Assembly: GCA_023264975.1 (NCBI GenBank)
Contig: JAHFUS010000028.1
Location: 1 to 49,832, forward strand
Source of the DNA: Actinomycetes bacterium
GTDB lineage: Bacteria > Actinomycetota > Acidimicrobiia > Acidimicrobiales > GCA-2861595
DNA length: 49,832 nt
Direction of reading: 5' to 3'
Notes under the pieces: model-generated
Seen by the model: the letters and a program-made list of their open reading frames with translations, nothing else
Database searches by the model: none
Told to the model about the DNA's origin: nothing
Program-made: the position numbers and the translations under genes
Part shown: positions 1-9,044 of the stretch, piece after piece
Numbering within the stretch: the stretch's first letter is position 1
Layout of the letters: the number at the start of each line of letters is the position of its first letter

Positions 1-1
1 C

Positions 2-202
2 CTTCGCCGCCTGGCGAAGACGGAGGCCGGTCGGGCGAAGGTCCGCCTGCTGCGGGAGTTCGACCCCGCCTCGGCAGGCGCACCCGACCTCGACGTGCCC
101 GACCCGTACTTCGGCGCCGGGGGCGATGGCTTCGAGCGGGTCATAGACCTGATCGACGCCGCCTGCGTCGGCCTGCTCGCCCAGCTGCGTGCCGCTCGCT
201 GA
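2..202 (+). CDS. Low-molecular-weight protein-tyrosine phosphatase, C-terminal part
   Basis: Only the last 66 codons are in the window; the 5' end lies upstream. The visible tail contains the late-family motif DLDVPDPYFG, followed by GFERVIDLIDAAC, as in low-molecular-weight protein-tyrosine phosphatases, where the Asp of the DPYF/Y loop is the general acid of catalysis. The active-site CX5R loop is N-terminal and not visible. These are cytosolic enzymes that remove phosphate from tyrosine or act as arsenate-reductase relatives; the substrate cannot be told here. The stop overlaps the GTG of the next gene by 14 nt, so the two are probably co-transcribed. Family assignment is good; the exact role is unknown. 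Confidence 0.85.
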   Translation, partial: LRRLAKTEAGRAKVRLLREFDPASAGAPDLDVPDPYFGAGGDGFERVIDLIDAACVGLLAQLRAAR

Positions 203-1048
203 CGATCTCTCCGTTGCGCTCGGGGCGCCGGTCGTCTGCCTGCGCCGGATCGCCGGCGGGGACCTGGACGAGGCGTACGCGGCCGACCTCGCCGGCGGGA
301 TGCGGGTCTTTGTCAAGACGGCGCAGGACGCCGCACCCCACGCCTATCGCCGCGAGGCGGGAGGCCTGGCGTGGCTGGCCGAGCCGGGCGCCCTTCCCGT
401 GCCCGCCGTTCTGGCGGTCGCCGACGAGCCAGGGGCGCCCCGGTTCCTCGCCCTCCGCTGGGTCGAGCACGGGCGCCGGCCGCCGGCGACCGACGAGCAG
501 CTCGGCCGCGGTCTGGCCGCCGTCCATGCCGCCGGAGCGCCGTCATTTGGCGGCCCGCACGACCTCGTGCTCGGACCGCTCACCCTGCCCAACGATCCTT
601 GCGACGACTGGCCGTCGTTCTATCTGACGAACCGGCTTGGCCCGCTCGTGCGCATGGCCGCAGACCGCGGCGCGCTTCCGCCCGGGGCGGCGGGCGTCCT
701 GGACGCACTGGCCGCCAGGCTGCCCGACGTCGCCGGACCGAGCGAGCCCCCCGCCCGCCTCCACGGAGACCTGTGGAACGGCAACGTGCTCACCGCGGCC
801 GACGGTCGCCCGTGGCTCATCGACCCCGCCGCCTACGGGGTCACCGCGAGGTCGACCTCGCCATGCTGGCTCTGTTCGGCGAGCCCGGGCCCGCCTTCCT
901 GGCCGCCTACGAGGAGCACACGCCGCTGGCGGACGGTCACGAGGAGCGTGTCGAGCTGTGGCAGGTCCTGCCGTTGCTCGTGCACGCCGTCCTCTTCGGC
1001 GGTGGCTACGGCGCTTCGGCCTTGGCCGCCATGCGGCGCTACCTGTAG
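189..1048 (+). pseudogene. Fructosamine/ketosamine-3-kinase family protein, frameshifted
   Basis: The GTG at 189 starts an aminoglycoside-phosphotransferase-fold kinase of the fructosamine-3-kinase family, which phosphorylates ketoamine adducts on glycated proteins. Visible motifs are the nucleotide-binding FVKTA lysine near residue 44 and the catalytic loop HGDLWNGNV followed by LIDPAAYG. Right after LIDPAAYG the frame is lost. The rest of the family signature (GHREVDLAMLALFGEP, ending in AAMRRYL) continues in the +2 frame to the stop at 1046-1048. One missing G in the GGGG run at 837-840 explains this: GGGGG would restore TYR-Gly-Gly-His. It is either a genuine inactivating deletion or a base-call error in a homopolymer. 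Pairing with an LMW phosphatase upstream is a common actinobacterial arrangement. Confidence 0.85.
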
Positions 1049-1129
1049 TGGTTCGGCGGCCGGTTCAGGGCGCGCCTCAGCTCCAGGTGATCGCCGGGCA
1101 CAGACAGCTGGCTGACGGTGCAGCGCCGG

Positions 1130-1345
1130 CGTCGTGGGCGGGATCGACGTGGCGGCACACCAGGCGCCCACCTGGTCCTCGCTAAGCGCCCCGTCGGCGA
1201 AGGCAGCCGACGCGGCCGGCCACGCCGCCAGCGCCAGCGCATGCGCCACAGCGACCAGGCGCCGGGCCCGGGAGGACGTGACCCCGCAGCGCAGCGCCAC
1301 CCACTGCTCGGGGGTCAACAGTCCCTTCGTCCCGGCGCACCCGAA
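1130..1345 (-). pseudogene. DUF222 (HNH-endonuclease-associated) fragment
   Basis: On the minus strand the segment TPEQWVALRCGVTSSRARRL is followed by VAVAHALA, then FADGALSEDQVGAW. This is the typical pattern of the helical DUF222 domain found in actinobacterial HNH endonucleases of the 13E12-repeat type (a W-x-A-x-R-C-G-x-S/T-x-x-x-A-R motif, then A-F-A-x-G-x-L-S-x-D-Q-V). Only about 70 residues are recognisable, with no start codon in a sensible place and no HNH motif downstream. I read it as a decayed relic of these highly repeated mobile-like genes. It fills most of the space between the kinase gene and the sigma factor. Confidence 0.6.
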
Positions 1346-1385
1346 CGAGCGGAACGGTGAGCGCCCCACCCCGGTGTCGTCCCTT

Positions 1386-2471
1386 TCACCGGGGTGTGGT
1401 GCTCTCACCGTCGTCCGTCACCTCCGAGAAGTCGAGGTTGGCGGGCCGGTCCAGGTGCCTGCGGTTCGTCGTGGCCACGTCGTCGCCCACCCTGTCGATC
1501 CGGAGATCGGCGATCCCGAGCTCGCCGTCACCGGAGAGCAGGACGCCGTACGCCAGCAGGGTCGCTCCCTCGGGGACGTCGAGGACGACGTCGTAGCGCG
1601 CCCACTCGGTCGTGCCCTTGACGGCCCGGTCCTGCATGTTGTCGAAGGACAGGCTCTTTCCCGTCTTACCGTCGACCCGGAACCACAGCCCGCCCCAACC
1701 ACCGACGTCCCGGCTCCTCAGCGCGCCCGAGAAGCGGATCCGTTCGCCCACGTACTGGTCGGGCGCGCACTGCTGCATCAGCGTCCCGAACCCGGTCGGC
1801 TTGTCGGCGACGCAGCGGAGGGTCACGACCCGCTTTCCCGCGTACACGTCCTCTGCAGCGGCGACGTCCTCGTACTCATGTGGGTGGCTGCCCGCCATGA
1901 ACCAGTCCTTGACCGTCATCGTCCTCGCCTCCTTCAGGCCGGCTCCGGCCTCTGTCCGTCCGAGCAGTCCGGCCAACCTGGCGCGGGCCCTGTGCAGTTG
2001 TCGCTTGACCGTCCCCGTCGACACGCCGAGCTCGGCGGCCACGTCGTCGACGCTGCGGTCCTCGAGATAGTGCAGCTCGACGGCGCGGCGCTGCCCGTTC
2101 GAGAGGTGGTCGAGGGCGTCGAGCCACTCCAGCCTGCCCACCACGTCATCCTGACCGTCGCGCGTGCTCGCCGGCGGGCCGAGTCGCCCGAGGGCCCGGG
2201 CTTCGGCGTCGCGTCGGCGCAGGTCGCTGCGGGCACAGTTGCGGGCGACCGACCGCAGCCAGCCGTCCAGTGACTCGATCTCCCCCGGGGGCTGTAACCA
2301 GGCGCGCACCACCGCCTCCTGGACGGCGTCCTCGACATCGACGCCATCGGGACTGCGACCGGCCATCCACCCGAGGAGCCCCCGGTAGCCGTCGCGGAAG
2401 AAGTCTGCGATCGGGTCTTCGACTGTCCTCTCCTCCTCAGGCTCGGTGACCGGTCGTGTACTTGGACGCAT
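1386..2471 (-). CDS. ECF-type RNA polymerase sigma factor with fused C-terminal domain
   Basis: This 361-residue protein has sigma region 2 at about residues 20-90 (DVEDAVQEAVVRAW, then SLDGWLRSVARN) and region 4 at about 115-170 (LSNGQRRAVELHYLED, then the helix-turn-helix around DDVAAELGVSTGTVKRQLHR). It should direct RNA polymerase to a small regulon. After the HTH comes an extra module of about 160 residues (from TVKDWFMAGSHPHEYE to ADLRIDRVG) rich in Gly/Trp strands. It resembles a beta-sandwich module known as the tail of some AraC-type and sigma-like regulators; I infer a ligand-sensing or anti-sigma-like role. No separate anti-sigma gene is adjacent. ATG 2471 is the best start; no clear ribosome site is visible. 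Confidence 0.8.
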   Translation of the reverse strand: MRPSTRPVTEPEEERTVEDPIADFFRDGYRGLLGWMAGRSPDGVDVEDAVQEAVVRAWLQPPGEIESLDGWLRSVARNCARSDLRRRDAEARALGRLGPPASTRDGQDDVVGRLEWLDALDHLSNGQRRAVELHYLEDRSVDDVAAELGVSTGTVKRQLHRARARLAGLLGRTEAGAGLKEARTMTVKDWFMAGSHPHEYEDVAAAEDVYAGKRVVTLRCVADKPTGFGTLMQQCAPDQYVGERIRFSGALRSRDVGGWGGLWFRVDGKTGKSLSFDNMQDRAVKGTTEWARYDVVLDVPEGATLLAYGVLLSGDGELGIADLRIDRVGDDVATTNRRHLDRPANLDFSEVTDDGESTTPR

Positions 2472-2566
2472 GCCGGACCGCGACAGGTTGACGCCGGGGG
2501 GGGTCTGGTCCGCCGGACAGGGCCGTGCCGGTCCTGATCGGCTGACCAATACCCGGCGGCAGGGAG

Positions 2567-5434
2567 TCAGTCGCCCGGCGGGTCGGCGTCGAGCGCCTCC
2601 AGGACGGCCAGAATCTCCTCGCCGTAGAGATCGAGTTTGGTGGGGCCGATTCCGTCGACCGTGCGCAACTGGGCGAGGGTGGACGGGCGCTTGGTGGCGA
2701 TGGCCCGCAGATGGCGGTCGTAGAGGACGATGAAGGCCGACACCTTGTCGCGTTTGCACCGCTCGGTGCGCCACGCCCGCAGCGCCTCCTCCGCCCGCTC
2801 GACGTCGGGAGCGAGGTCGGGGCGGGCCACCAGGACGGCGGAGCGCCCCCTGATGGTGACCTGCTCGCCGAAGGCCACCCGCAGGGACGCGCCGCCCTCC
2901 ACTCCGAGCAGCACGCCGCCGTCGTCCACCGACACGACCGCGCCCTCGAAGCCGCCGTTGGCCATGAAGGTCAAGCCGGGGCGGGCCTCGAGGGTGGAGG
3001 CCTTGCCTGCGCCTGCGCCCCCCGTGTTATAGGCCGCCTTGGCCGCCGTGCGGGTGACCGCCGCCTTGGCCCGGTCGGTCTCCGACAAGCGGGGGGCGGT
3101 GCCGGCCAGCTCGTCGAGGAAGGGTGACGGGCGGGTCTCGTCGACCAGCAGGGCGACCCGGTGGCGCCCGCGGGTGACGGCCACATGCAGCACCCGGCGC
3201 TCCTCCTCCTCGTCCTCGGCCAGGCGGTGGGGCATGAGGCCGCCGGTGACGCCGAACACGGCGACCCGGTCCCACTCCCGCCCCTTCACACGGTGCACGG
3301 TGGACAGGGTGACGCCGCCCGGCTCGGCCTCCCGGTGGAACACGGTGCGCAGCCACGACTCGAAGGTGGCGGGGTCGGGGTGGAGGCCGGCGACCTGCTC
3401 GAGCGCCTCCAGGTCGTCGAGGTGGCTGGAGCCGCCCTCGCCGGCGCGGGAGGCGTCGAGCAGGCCCATGGCCCCGCCCAGCCCGACCCGGTCCTTCACC
3501 ACGGCCAGCACCTGGCGGGTGGTGCCGCGGGCGGCAGCGGCTGCCACCAGTTCCAGGTCGTCGACCAGGTCGGCCATCTTGGCCGCCACCTTGGTGTCGT
3601 CCAGCTTCTCGCCGATGGCCCGCAACCGGTCGAGGGTGAAGCGGCCCCGGAGCCACTTGGTGATCCAGTTGGGGAAGCCGCGCGACGGCCGGCGGTAGAC
3701 CTCGGCCACGTCGTCGCCGTCGATGTGGGTGGGGTCGGCGCCGATGCGCAGGTAGGCCAGGGCGGCCCGGACGCCGGTGCGGTCGAGGACCTCGGGGCGC
3801 AGCACCGAGTCGAGCGGAACGCCCGCCTCGGCCAGGGCCACGTGGGGGGCGAGCAGGAGCGAGTTCACGCGGGCGAGGACGGCGATGCTCCCGGGGGTGA
3901 CCCCGTCGTCGGCCAGCCACCCCCGCACCACCTCCTGGAGGGCGCCGGCGCCCGCGTCGGCCGGGTGGCGGTGGACCGCCAGCGCACACGGAGCGGAGTC
4001 GGCCGCGGGCCCGGGCCGGATCTCCTTGGGCACCCGCCGGTCGTTGTAGGTGAGCAGCGTGCGGGCGCCGTCCACCACTGACGCCGGGCAGCGGTAGTTC
4101 ACCTCCAGGCGGTGGTCGCCGGCGCCGGGGAAGTACTTGCCGTAGTCGACCAGGAATGCGGGGTCGGCGCCGGCGTGGCCGTAGATCACCTGGTCGTCGT
4201 CGCCCACGCCGAACACGTCGAGGCCGGGTGAGGCGAGGAGGCGGAGCAGGAGGACGTGGGCGGGCGTGAGGTCCTGGAACTCGTCCACCAGCAAGTGGCG
4301 GCACCCGGCCTGGGCCGTGCGGCGGAAGGGGCCGTCGGCCAAGAGGACCTCGATGGCTCCGTACACCTGGTCGTCGAAGTCCACCGCCCCGGAGGCCGCC
4401 AGCTTTCGCCGGTAGGGGCCGAACGCCTCGGCCAGCCCCGGCACGTCGTCGCGCCCCGCCTCCACCTCGGCCGGGTCGCGCAGGCCGAGGCGGATCAGCG
4501 AAAGGCCCTCGAGGTAGGGCCCGATGGGGTCGGTGTTGGCCCGGCGCTGGCGGCGGGGGAGCAGCTCGTCGACGATGCGGCGCACCTCCCGTTCCTCCAG
4601 CACCCGGGGCGGGCGGCCCCGGGCCCGGGTGAGCAGGGAGTAGCCGAGGGCGTTGAGCGTCTGCACCCGGGGCTGGAAGGAGGCGCACCGCTCCTGGAGC
4701 TCCTCCTGCGCCTTCTTGTTGTAAGCCACGGCCAGCACGCCCTCGGCCTCGAATCCCCGGTCGACGATCAGGTGGCGGAGCCGCTCGGTGAGGACACGGG
4801 TCTTGCCCGACCCGGCCGGGGCGATCACCCGGGCCGGGCCGCTGTGGTGGGCGACGGCGGCCAGCTGGTCGGGCGCCAGCTCGGCGTGCGGTTCCGTGGG
4901 GGGTGGGCCGGCGACGACCCTTCCCTGCTCCACCGTGTCCGTGTGGACGACCACGGCCCCGAGGGCGGCCGGGTCGAAGGGCGCCCGGGGGCCACCGTCC
5001 ACCCACGCCGGGCGGCCGTCGGGCAGCAGCACGTCGCCGGGGCCACCGGGGTCGGACTTCACCGCCGCGCCGGCCCGCTCCGCCTTGCGGGCCCACCACC
5101 AGATCGGCGCCCCGTCGCCGCGGGCGTCGTAGGTGTTCGCCCACACGAGGAACTGGAGACGGTCGCTCCACGCCTCGAAGTCGGGGGCCAGCGCCCACGG
5201 TTCGTCGTCCCAGGTGGCGGGGGAGCGGAACAGGCCCGGGTCCACGGCCAGGGCCACCACCACCGGCCACCGGGCCGTCCACGCCTGGTGGAGGGCGGCC
5301 ACGGTGGGGCCGGGGTCGGCCAGCGCGTCCTCGTCGACGGTGACCACCGGGGCGCCGGCCCAGGGGTCGGGCACCGGTGTGCCGGCGTTGACCACAACCC
5401 CGCGCCCGAGTTCAAGAGGCCCGGGCGCAGTCAC
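2567..5434 (-). CDS. UvrD/PcrA-family (SF1A) DNA helicase with C-terminal HRDC domain
   Basis: An ATP-dependent 3'-5' helicase of 955 residues, probably acting in DNA repair or clearing of replication blocks. Visible motifs: Q-motif Gln near 190, Walker A APAGSGKT (205-212), motif II DEFQD (384-388), motif III GVGDDDQVIYG (409-419), motif IV NYRCP (446-450), motif V STVHRVKGREWD and motif VI VAVTRGRHR. The C-terminus (about 875-950) is an HRDC fold with the TVDGIGPTKLDLYG signature, expected to bind DNA. The first 185 residues, rich in Trp, precede the helicase core and match nothing I recognise. GTG 5434 is preceded by TAGGCT (minus strand, 5441-5446) with a 6-nt spacer, so it is probably leaderless. 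Confidence 0.92.
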   Translation of the reverse strand: MTAPGPLELGRGVVVNAGTPVPDPWAGAPVVTVDEDALADPGPTVAALHQAWTARWPVVVALAVDPGLFRSPATWDDEPWALAPDFEAWSDRLQFLVWANTYDARGDGAPIWWWARKAERAGAAVKSDPGGPGDVLLPDGRPAWVDGGPRAPFDPAALGAVVVHTDTVEQGRVVAGPPPTEPHAELAPDQLAAVAHHSGPARVIAPAGSGKTRVLTERLRHLIVDRGFEAEGVLAVAYNKKAQEELQERCASFQPRVQTLNALGYSLLTRARGRPPRVLEEREVRRIVDELLPRRQRRANTDPIGPYLEGLSLIRLGLRDPAEVEAGRDDVPGLAEAFGPYRRKLAASGAVDFDDQVYGAIEVLLADGPFRRTAQAGCRHLLVDEFQDLTPAHVLLLRLLASPGLDVFGVGDDDQVIYGHAGADPAFLVDYGKYFPGAGDHRLEVNYRCPASVVDGARTLLTYNDRRVPKEIRPGPAADSAPCALAVHRHPADAGAGALQEVVRGWLADDGVTPGSIAVLARVNSLLLAPHVALAEAGVPLDSVLRPEVLDRTGVRAALAYLRIGADPTHIDGDDVAEVYRRPSRGFPNWITKWLRGRFTLDRLRAIGEKLDDTKVAAKMADLVDDLELVAAAAARGTTRQVLAVVKDRVGLGGAMGLLDASRAGEGGSSHLDDLEALEQVAGLHPDPATFESWLRTVFHREAEPGGVTLSTVHRVKGREWDRVAVFGVTGGLMPHRLAEDEEEERRVLHVAVTRGRHRVALLVDETRPSPFLDELAGTAPRLSETDRAKAAVTRTAAKAAYNTGGAGAGKASTLEARPGLTFMANGGFEGAVVSVDDGGVLLGVEGGASLRVAFGEQVTIRGRSAVLVARPDLAPDVERAEEALRAWRTERCKRDKVSAFIVLYDRHLRAIATKRPSTLAQLRTVDGIGPTKLDLYGEEILAVLEALDADPPGD

Positions 5435-5440
5435 AGCCGA

Positions 5441-5446
5441 AGCCTA
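5441..5446 (-). promoter_or_regulatory. -10 box TAGGCT of the UvrD-family gene
   Basis: On the minus strand TAGGCT ends 6 nt before the GTG start at 5434. This is the spacing expected when transcription begins at the start codon. No Shine-Dalgarno sequence fits in between. Confidence 0.5.
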
Positions 5447-5581
5447 TGCAGCGGGTGCGACAGCCGGGCGGCCGGCGGAACTGCGCGCTACGGGCCCATG
5501 CGGCGGGAGCGTTCGGAAACCGGACTCTGATGCCGCATGAACGTGGACGGGCCCGGCGGCGCGGCCACCGGCCGGCAGTCG

Positions 5582-5860
5582 CTAGCTCGGGTCGTCGTCG
5601 GCGCCGCCGCCCATGTCGAGCAGGCCGTTGGCGGCGGCCAGGGCCGTGGCCGCCTTCACCGCCTCCTCGTAGACCACCGACAGGTGGTGCTGGGCGGCGG
5701 CGGCGTTGATCGAGAGAGGCGGGTCGCCGAGCGACCGGGGGACGGCGGACGGGTCGATGGTGGGCGTGATGGGCGCGGTCGGCGCGGGCGCCTCCTCGCG
5801 GCGGCCCCAGAACGCGTCGGACGGGCGCCCCTGGAGCCGGCCCCGGCGTCGCCGGCTCAC
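5582..5860 (-). CDS. Small uncharacterised protein downstream of SNF2 ATPase
   Basis: A 92-residue protein starting at GTG 5860, 22 nt after the stop of the SNF2 gene and probably in the same transcript. The N-terminus is basic (SRRRRGRLQGR). The middle is Pro/Thr-rich and likely disordered. The C-terminal 45 residues are Ala-rich and predicted helical (HHLSVVYEEAVKAATALAAA), ending in an acidic GGGADDDPS tail. I do not recognise the family. Its position suggests an accessory to the SNF2 ATPase, in place of the SWIM zinc-finger partner often found beside actinobacterial SNF2 genes; this is inference. The start is chosen because an earlier start would lie inside the SNF2 gene. Confidence 0.6.
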   Translation of the reverse strand: MSRRRRGRLQGRPSDAFWGRREEAPAPTAPITPTIDPSAVPRSLGDPPLSINAAAAQHHLSVVYEEAVKAATALAAANGLLDMGGGADDDPS

Positions 5861-5882
5861 CGGCGCACTGTTCGGCGGGCGT

Positions 5883-8800
5883 TCATGCGGCCGTCTCCTC
5901 CTCGCCCAGGCCGGCCCGCTCGGCCGACTCGGCGATGACCTCGTCGGGCCGCAGTCCGAGGGCGGCCCGCAGTTGGTCGGCGCCGAGGTCGCCGAGGGAG
6001 CTGCTGGCTGGCAGGGCCAGGTCGGCGATGCGGCGCTTGCCGGCCACGACCTCCTCGACCCGCTCGTCGACGGTGCCGGGGCACACCAGGCGGTGGCTGA
6101 CGACGGCGTTCTTCTGGCCGATGCGCCACGCCCGGTCCCGGGCCTGGTCCTCGACGGCCGGGTTCCACCAGCGGTCGTAGAGCACCACGTGGCTGGCGGC
6201 GGTGAGGTTGAGGCCCGACCCGCCCGCCTTGATGGACAGCACCAGGGCGCCCGGCCCCGCGCCCTTCTGGAACTCGTCCACCAGCCGGTCACGCACGGGC
6301 CGGGTGAGGCCGCCGTGGTAGCAGCGGATGGGCAGGCGGTTGCGCGCGCTGAGGTACGTCGCCAGCTTCTCCCCCCACGAGGCGAAGTGGGTGAAGATCA
6401 GCACCCGCTCGCCCGCCGCGAAGATGGCGTCGAGGAGCTCGTTGAGGCGGGTGAGCTTGCCCGAGCGCCCCTCGAGGGGCTCGTCGTCGTCGTGCAGGTA
6501 GGCGGCGGGGTGGTCGCAGATCTGCTTGAGGGCGGTGATGGCGGCCAGGACCTGGCCCTTGCGGGCGCTCGGGTCCTCGCCCGCAGGCACGGCGGCGCCG
6601 GCCGGCACCAGCCGGTCGAGCACGGCCTGGTAGAGGCCGATCTGCTCGGGCGTCATGCCGCAGTGGTCGAGCTCGTCGATCTTGTCGGGCAGTTCGGCGG
6701 CGATCTCGGGCTCGGCCTTGCTGCGCCGGAACACGAGCAGGCCGTTGAGTGCCCGCAGCGCCGCCTCGCCGGGGCGGGTGCCGCTCTCGGCCTTGGACAG
6801 CTGCTCCACAAACATGGGGCGGGACCCGACCAGGCCGGGGTTGGTGAAGTCGAGGATCGCCCACAGGTCGCCCAGGCCGTTCTCGATGGGCGTGCCGGTG
6901 AGGGCCAGGCGGCTGCGGGCGGGGACCCGCCGGAGCTGCTTGGCCGTCTCGCTGGCCGGGTTCTTGATGGTCTGCGCCTCGTCGACCACCACCCGGTGCC
7001 ATTTCACCGCGGCCAGCGCCTCCACGTCGCGCACGGCGGTGGCATAGGTGGTGAGGATGACGTCGGCGCCCGCCACCTCCTCGGCCAGCTCGGCGGCCGT
7101 CGCCCGGGCGATGCCGTGGTGGACGCGCACCCGCAGCTCGGGCGAGAAGCGGGCCGCCTCGGCCGCCCAGTTGCCGAGCACGGCCGGCGGTGCCACCACG
7201 AGCGAGGGGCCGTCGCCGCGCGTCTCGAGCAGGTGGGCCAGCACCGTGGGCGTCTTGCCCAGGCCCATGTCCATGGCCAGGCAGCCGCCCAGCCCGGCGC
7301 CGTCGAGGAACCGCAGCCAGCCCCGGGCCTCGGCCTGGTACGACCGCAGCTCGCCCACGAACCCTTCCGGCGCGGGCAGCGGCTCGGGCGGGGAATCGGT
7401 GGCGCCCCGCACGAGGTCGACGGCCCAGCCGCCGCCGTCCACCACGACCGACCCGCCGAGGGCCGACCCCTCGAGGCCTACGGCGTGACGCAGGATGGCG
7501 GCGCCGGACAACTCGGTGGTGCCCACCGCCTCGGCCAGAGCCCGGGCGGCGGCGTCGAGGTCGCCCCGCTCCAACTCCACCCACTTGCCCTTCACCCGCA
7601 CGAGTGGGCGGGCCTGGGCGGCCAGGCGGGCGATCTCGGCCGCGTCCAGCTGCGTGTCGCCGAACAGTACCGACCACCGCACCTCGGACAGCTGCTGGGC
7701 ACCCACCTTGGAGTCCTTGGTGAAGGCGTCGGCCTGCATGTGCAGGCGGGGCCCGGTGCGCCGCCGGGACGCGGCGGGCACCCGCACGTCGAACCCGGCC
7801 GCCACCAGGGCGGCACCGGTGCGGGTCATCAGGTCCCAGGCCTCGTCGGCGCCGAGCACCACCGTGCCGCGGGTGCGGGTGGGCCGCAGCAGCGGCGGGA
7901 GCAGGCGCTCCAGGCGACGCAGCTGGACGTTGGCCTCCTGCGCCTTGGCCCGGTTGGGCGAGGCCAGGGCCTGCTCCACCGGGACCAGATGGCGCTCGAT
8001 CCCCGACGCCTCGACGTGCAGGAGCCAGCCGCCGTCTTTCTCGGGGGGGTCGAGGCGGACGGTGAGTCCGACGGTGCCGGCGGACAGCACGGGCGACGTC
8101 CACCGCTTGAGCTCGTCGGCCATCTCGCCGGCCGGGCGGGCGTTGGCCGTGAACGGCTCGCCGTCCAGCCGGGCCAGGACGGTCTCGGCCATATCGCCCC
8201 GGGTGCGGGCGATGGCGGCGGTGGCGGCGGTGACCAGGCGGCGGGCGCCGGCGCGGCAGATGGCGTCGACGGCGGCGGCCAGCACGGCCCGGCACAGGCG
8301 CTCGGGGCTCGACGGAGTCGGCGTGAGGGCGGCCACCGCCCCGGGCATGCGGGCGGCCAGCTCCCGCAGGCGGGCGGCGTCGACAACGGCCGGCGCCCAC
8401 CGCACGGCGAAGCGGCCGGTGCCGTGGCGGGCCGGGGCACCGTTCTTGTCGGAGCGGGTGAGCGTTGGCGCCATGCGGCCGAGGGCGACCAGCTCGGTGG
8501 CCCACACGGCCACGTCCCCCAGCCATCCCACGCTGGGTGCTGCATCGGCGCCGAGCTGGCCGGCACCCACGCCCACCAGCCAGCCGAGGGCCCCGCTCAC
8601 CGGTGCGGTGACGCCGGCGGCCGCGTCGCCCGTGGGCAGTGGCACGCCGCGGTGCAGGCCCCAGTCGACGGTGGCGCCGCCGGCGTCGGCCACCAGGGAG
8701 TGCAGCTCGTCGGGGCCGGCGGCGGCGACACCGCGGCCGGCGGCCCACACCACCACGTCTCCGGCGTCCCACGAGGCCTGCAGCGCCACGACGCCGGGTT

Positions 8801-9044
8801 CGTCGATCTCGTCGTCCTCCTCGCCGTCGCCGACTGCGGGGGAGGACCCTGGGCCGGCGTTGCGGCCGGTGAGGCGGTGGAGAGCGGCCCGGAGGCGCGA
8901 GAGCTCGCCGGTCAGGTCGGCCAGGATCTGGTCGCGCTCGTCGCCGGTGATGCGGGCGGCTCCGGCCAGGGCGTCGGTGGTGTCGACGATGAGGCGGTGC
9001 AGGGCGGCAGCCCACTCGGCGGGATCGGCCCGCAGCAACTCCAC
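5883..9044 (-). CDS. SNF2-family (SWI2/SNF2, SF2) DNA-dependent ATPase
   Basis: A 1053-residue protein. The N-terminal ~550 residues form the SNF2-associated region typical of bacterial members. The RecA-like motor then follows: Walker A DMGLGKTPT near residue 592, VVVDEAQTIKN (Walker B as DEAQ) near 690, LTGTPIEN, then the helicase C-terminal domain with ILIFTHF-like VLIFTHFASWGEKL, LSIKAGGSGLNLTAA and the Arg-finger motif RDRAWRIGQ. Such enzymes translocate on duplex DNA and remodel protein-DNA complexes. In bacteria they are linked to transcription recycling or repair, and sometimes to phage defence. GTG 9044 is used because no ATG, GTG or TTG lies between it and the upstream in-frame stop, although coding-like residues extend upstream of it. 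Confidence 0.92.
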   Translation of the reverse strand: MELLRADPAEWAAALHRLIVDTTDALAGAARITGDERDQILADLTGELSRLRAALHRLTGRNAGPGSSPAVGDGEEDDEIDEPGVVALQASWDAGDVVVWAAGRGVAAAGPDELHSLVADAGGATVDWGLHRGVPLPTGDAAAGVTAPVSGALGWLVGVGAGQLGADAAPSVGWLGDVAVWATELVALGRMAPTLTRSDKNGAPARHGTGRFAVRWAPAVVDAARLRELAARMPGAVAALTPTPSSPERLCRAVLAAAVDAICRAGARRLVTAATAAIARTRGDMAETVLARLDGEPFTANARPAGEMADELKRWTSPVLSAGTVGLTVRLDPPEKDGGWLLHVEASGIERHLVPVEQALASPNRAKAQEANVQLRRLERLLPPLLRPTRTRGTVVLGADEAWDLMTRTGAALVAAGFDVRVPAASRRRTGPRLHMQADAFTKDSKVGAQQLSEVRWSVLFGDTQLDAAEIARLAAQARPLVRVKGKWVELERGDLDAAARALAEAVGTTELSGAAILRHAVGLEGSALGGSVVVDGGGWAVDLVRGATDSPPEPLPAPEGFVGELRSYQAEARGWLRFLDGAGLGGCLAMDMGLGKTPTVLAHLLETRGDGPSLVVAPPAVLGNWAAEAARFSPELRVRVHHGIARATAAELAEEVAGADVILTTYATAVRDVEALAAVKWHRVVVDEAQTIKNPASETAKQLRRVPARSRLALTGTPIENGLGDLWAILDFTNPGLVGSRPMFVEQLSKAESGTRPGEAALRALNGLLVFRRSKAEPEIAAELPDKIDELDHCGMTPEQIGLYQAVLDRLVPAGAAVPAGEDPSARKGQVLAAITALKQICDHPAAYLHDDDEPLEGRSGKLTRLNELLDAIFAAGERVLIFTHFASWGEKLATYLSARNRLPIRCYHGGLTRPVRDRLVDEFQKGAGPGALVLSIKAGGSGLNLTAASHVVLYDRWWNPAVEDQARDRAWRIGQKNAVVSHRLVCPGTVDERVEEVVAGKRRIADLALPASSSLGDLGADQLRAALGLRPDEVIAESAERAGLGEEETAA

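Noticed and set aside
3027-5282. A 751-codon same-strand frame inside the UvrD-family gene
   Set aside because: It lacks any domain and is Arg/Pro/Gly-rich, while the other frame carries all helicase motifs.
5582-9044. Calling the UvrD-SNF2 block a known phage-defence system
   Set aside because: No effector nuclease or other defence-specific gene is adjacent; repair functions explain it equally well.
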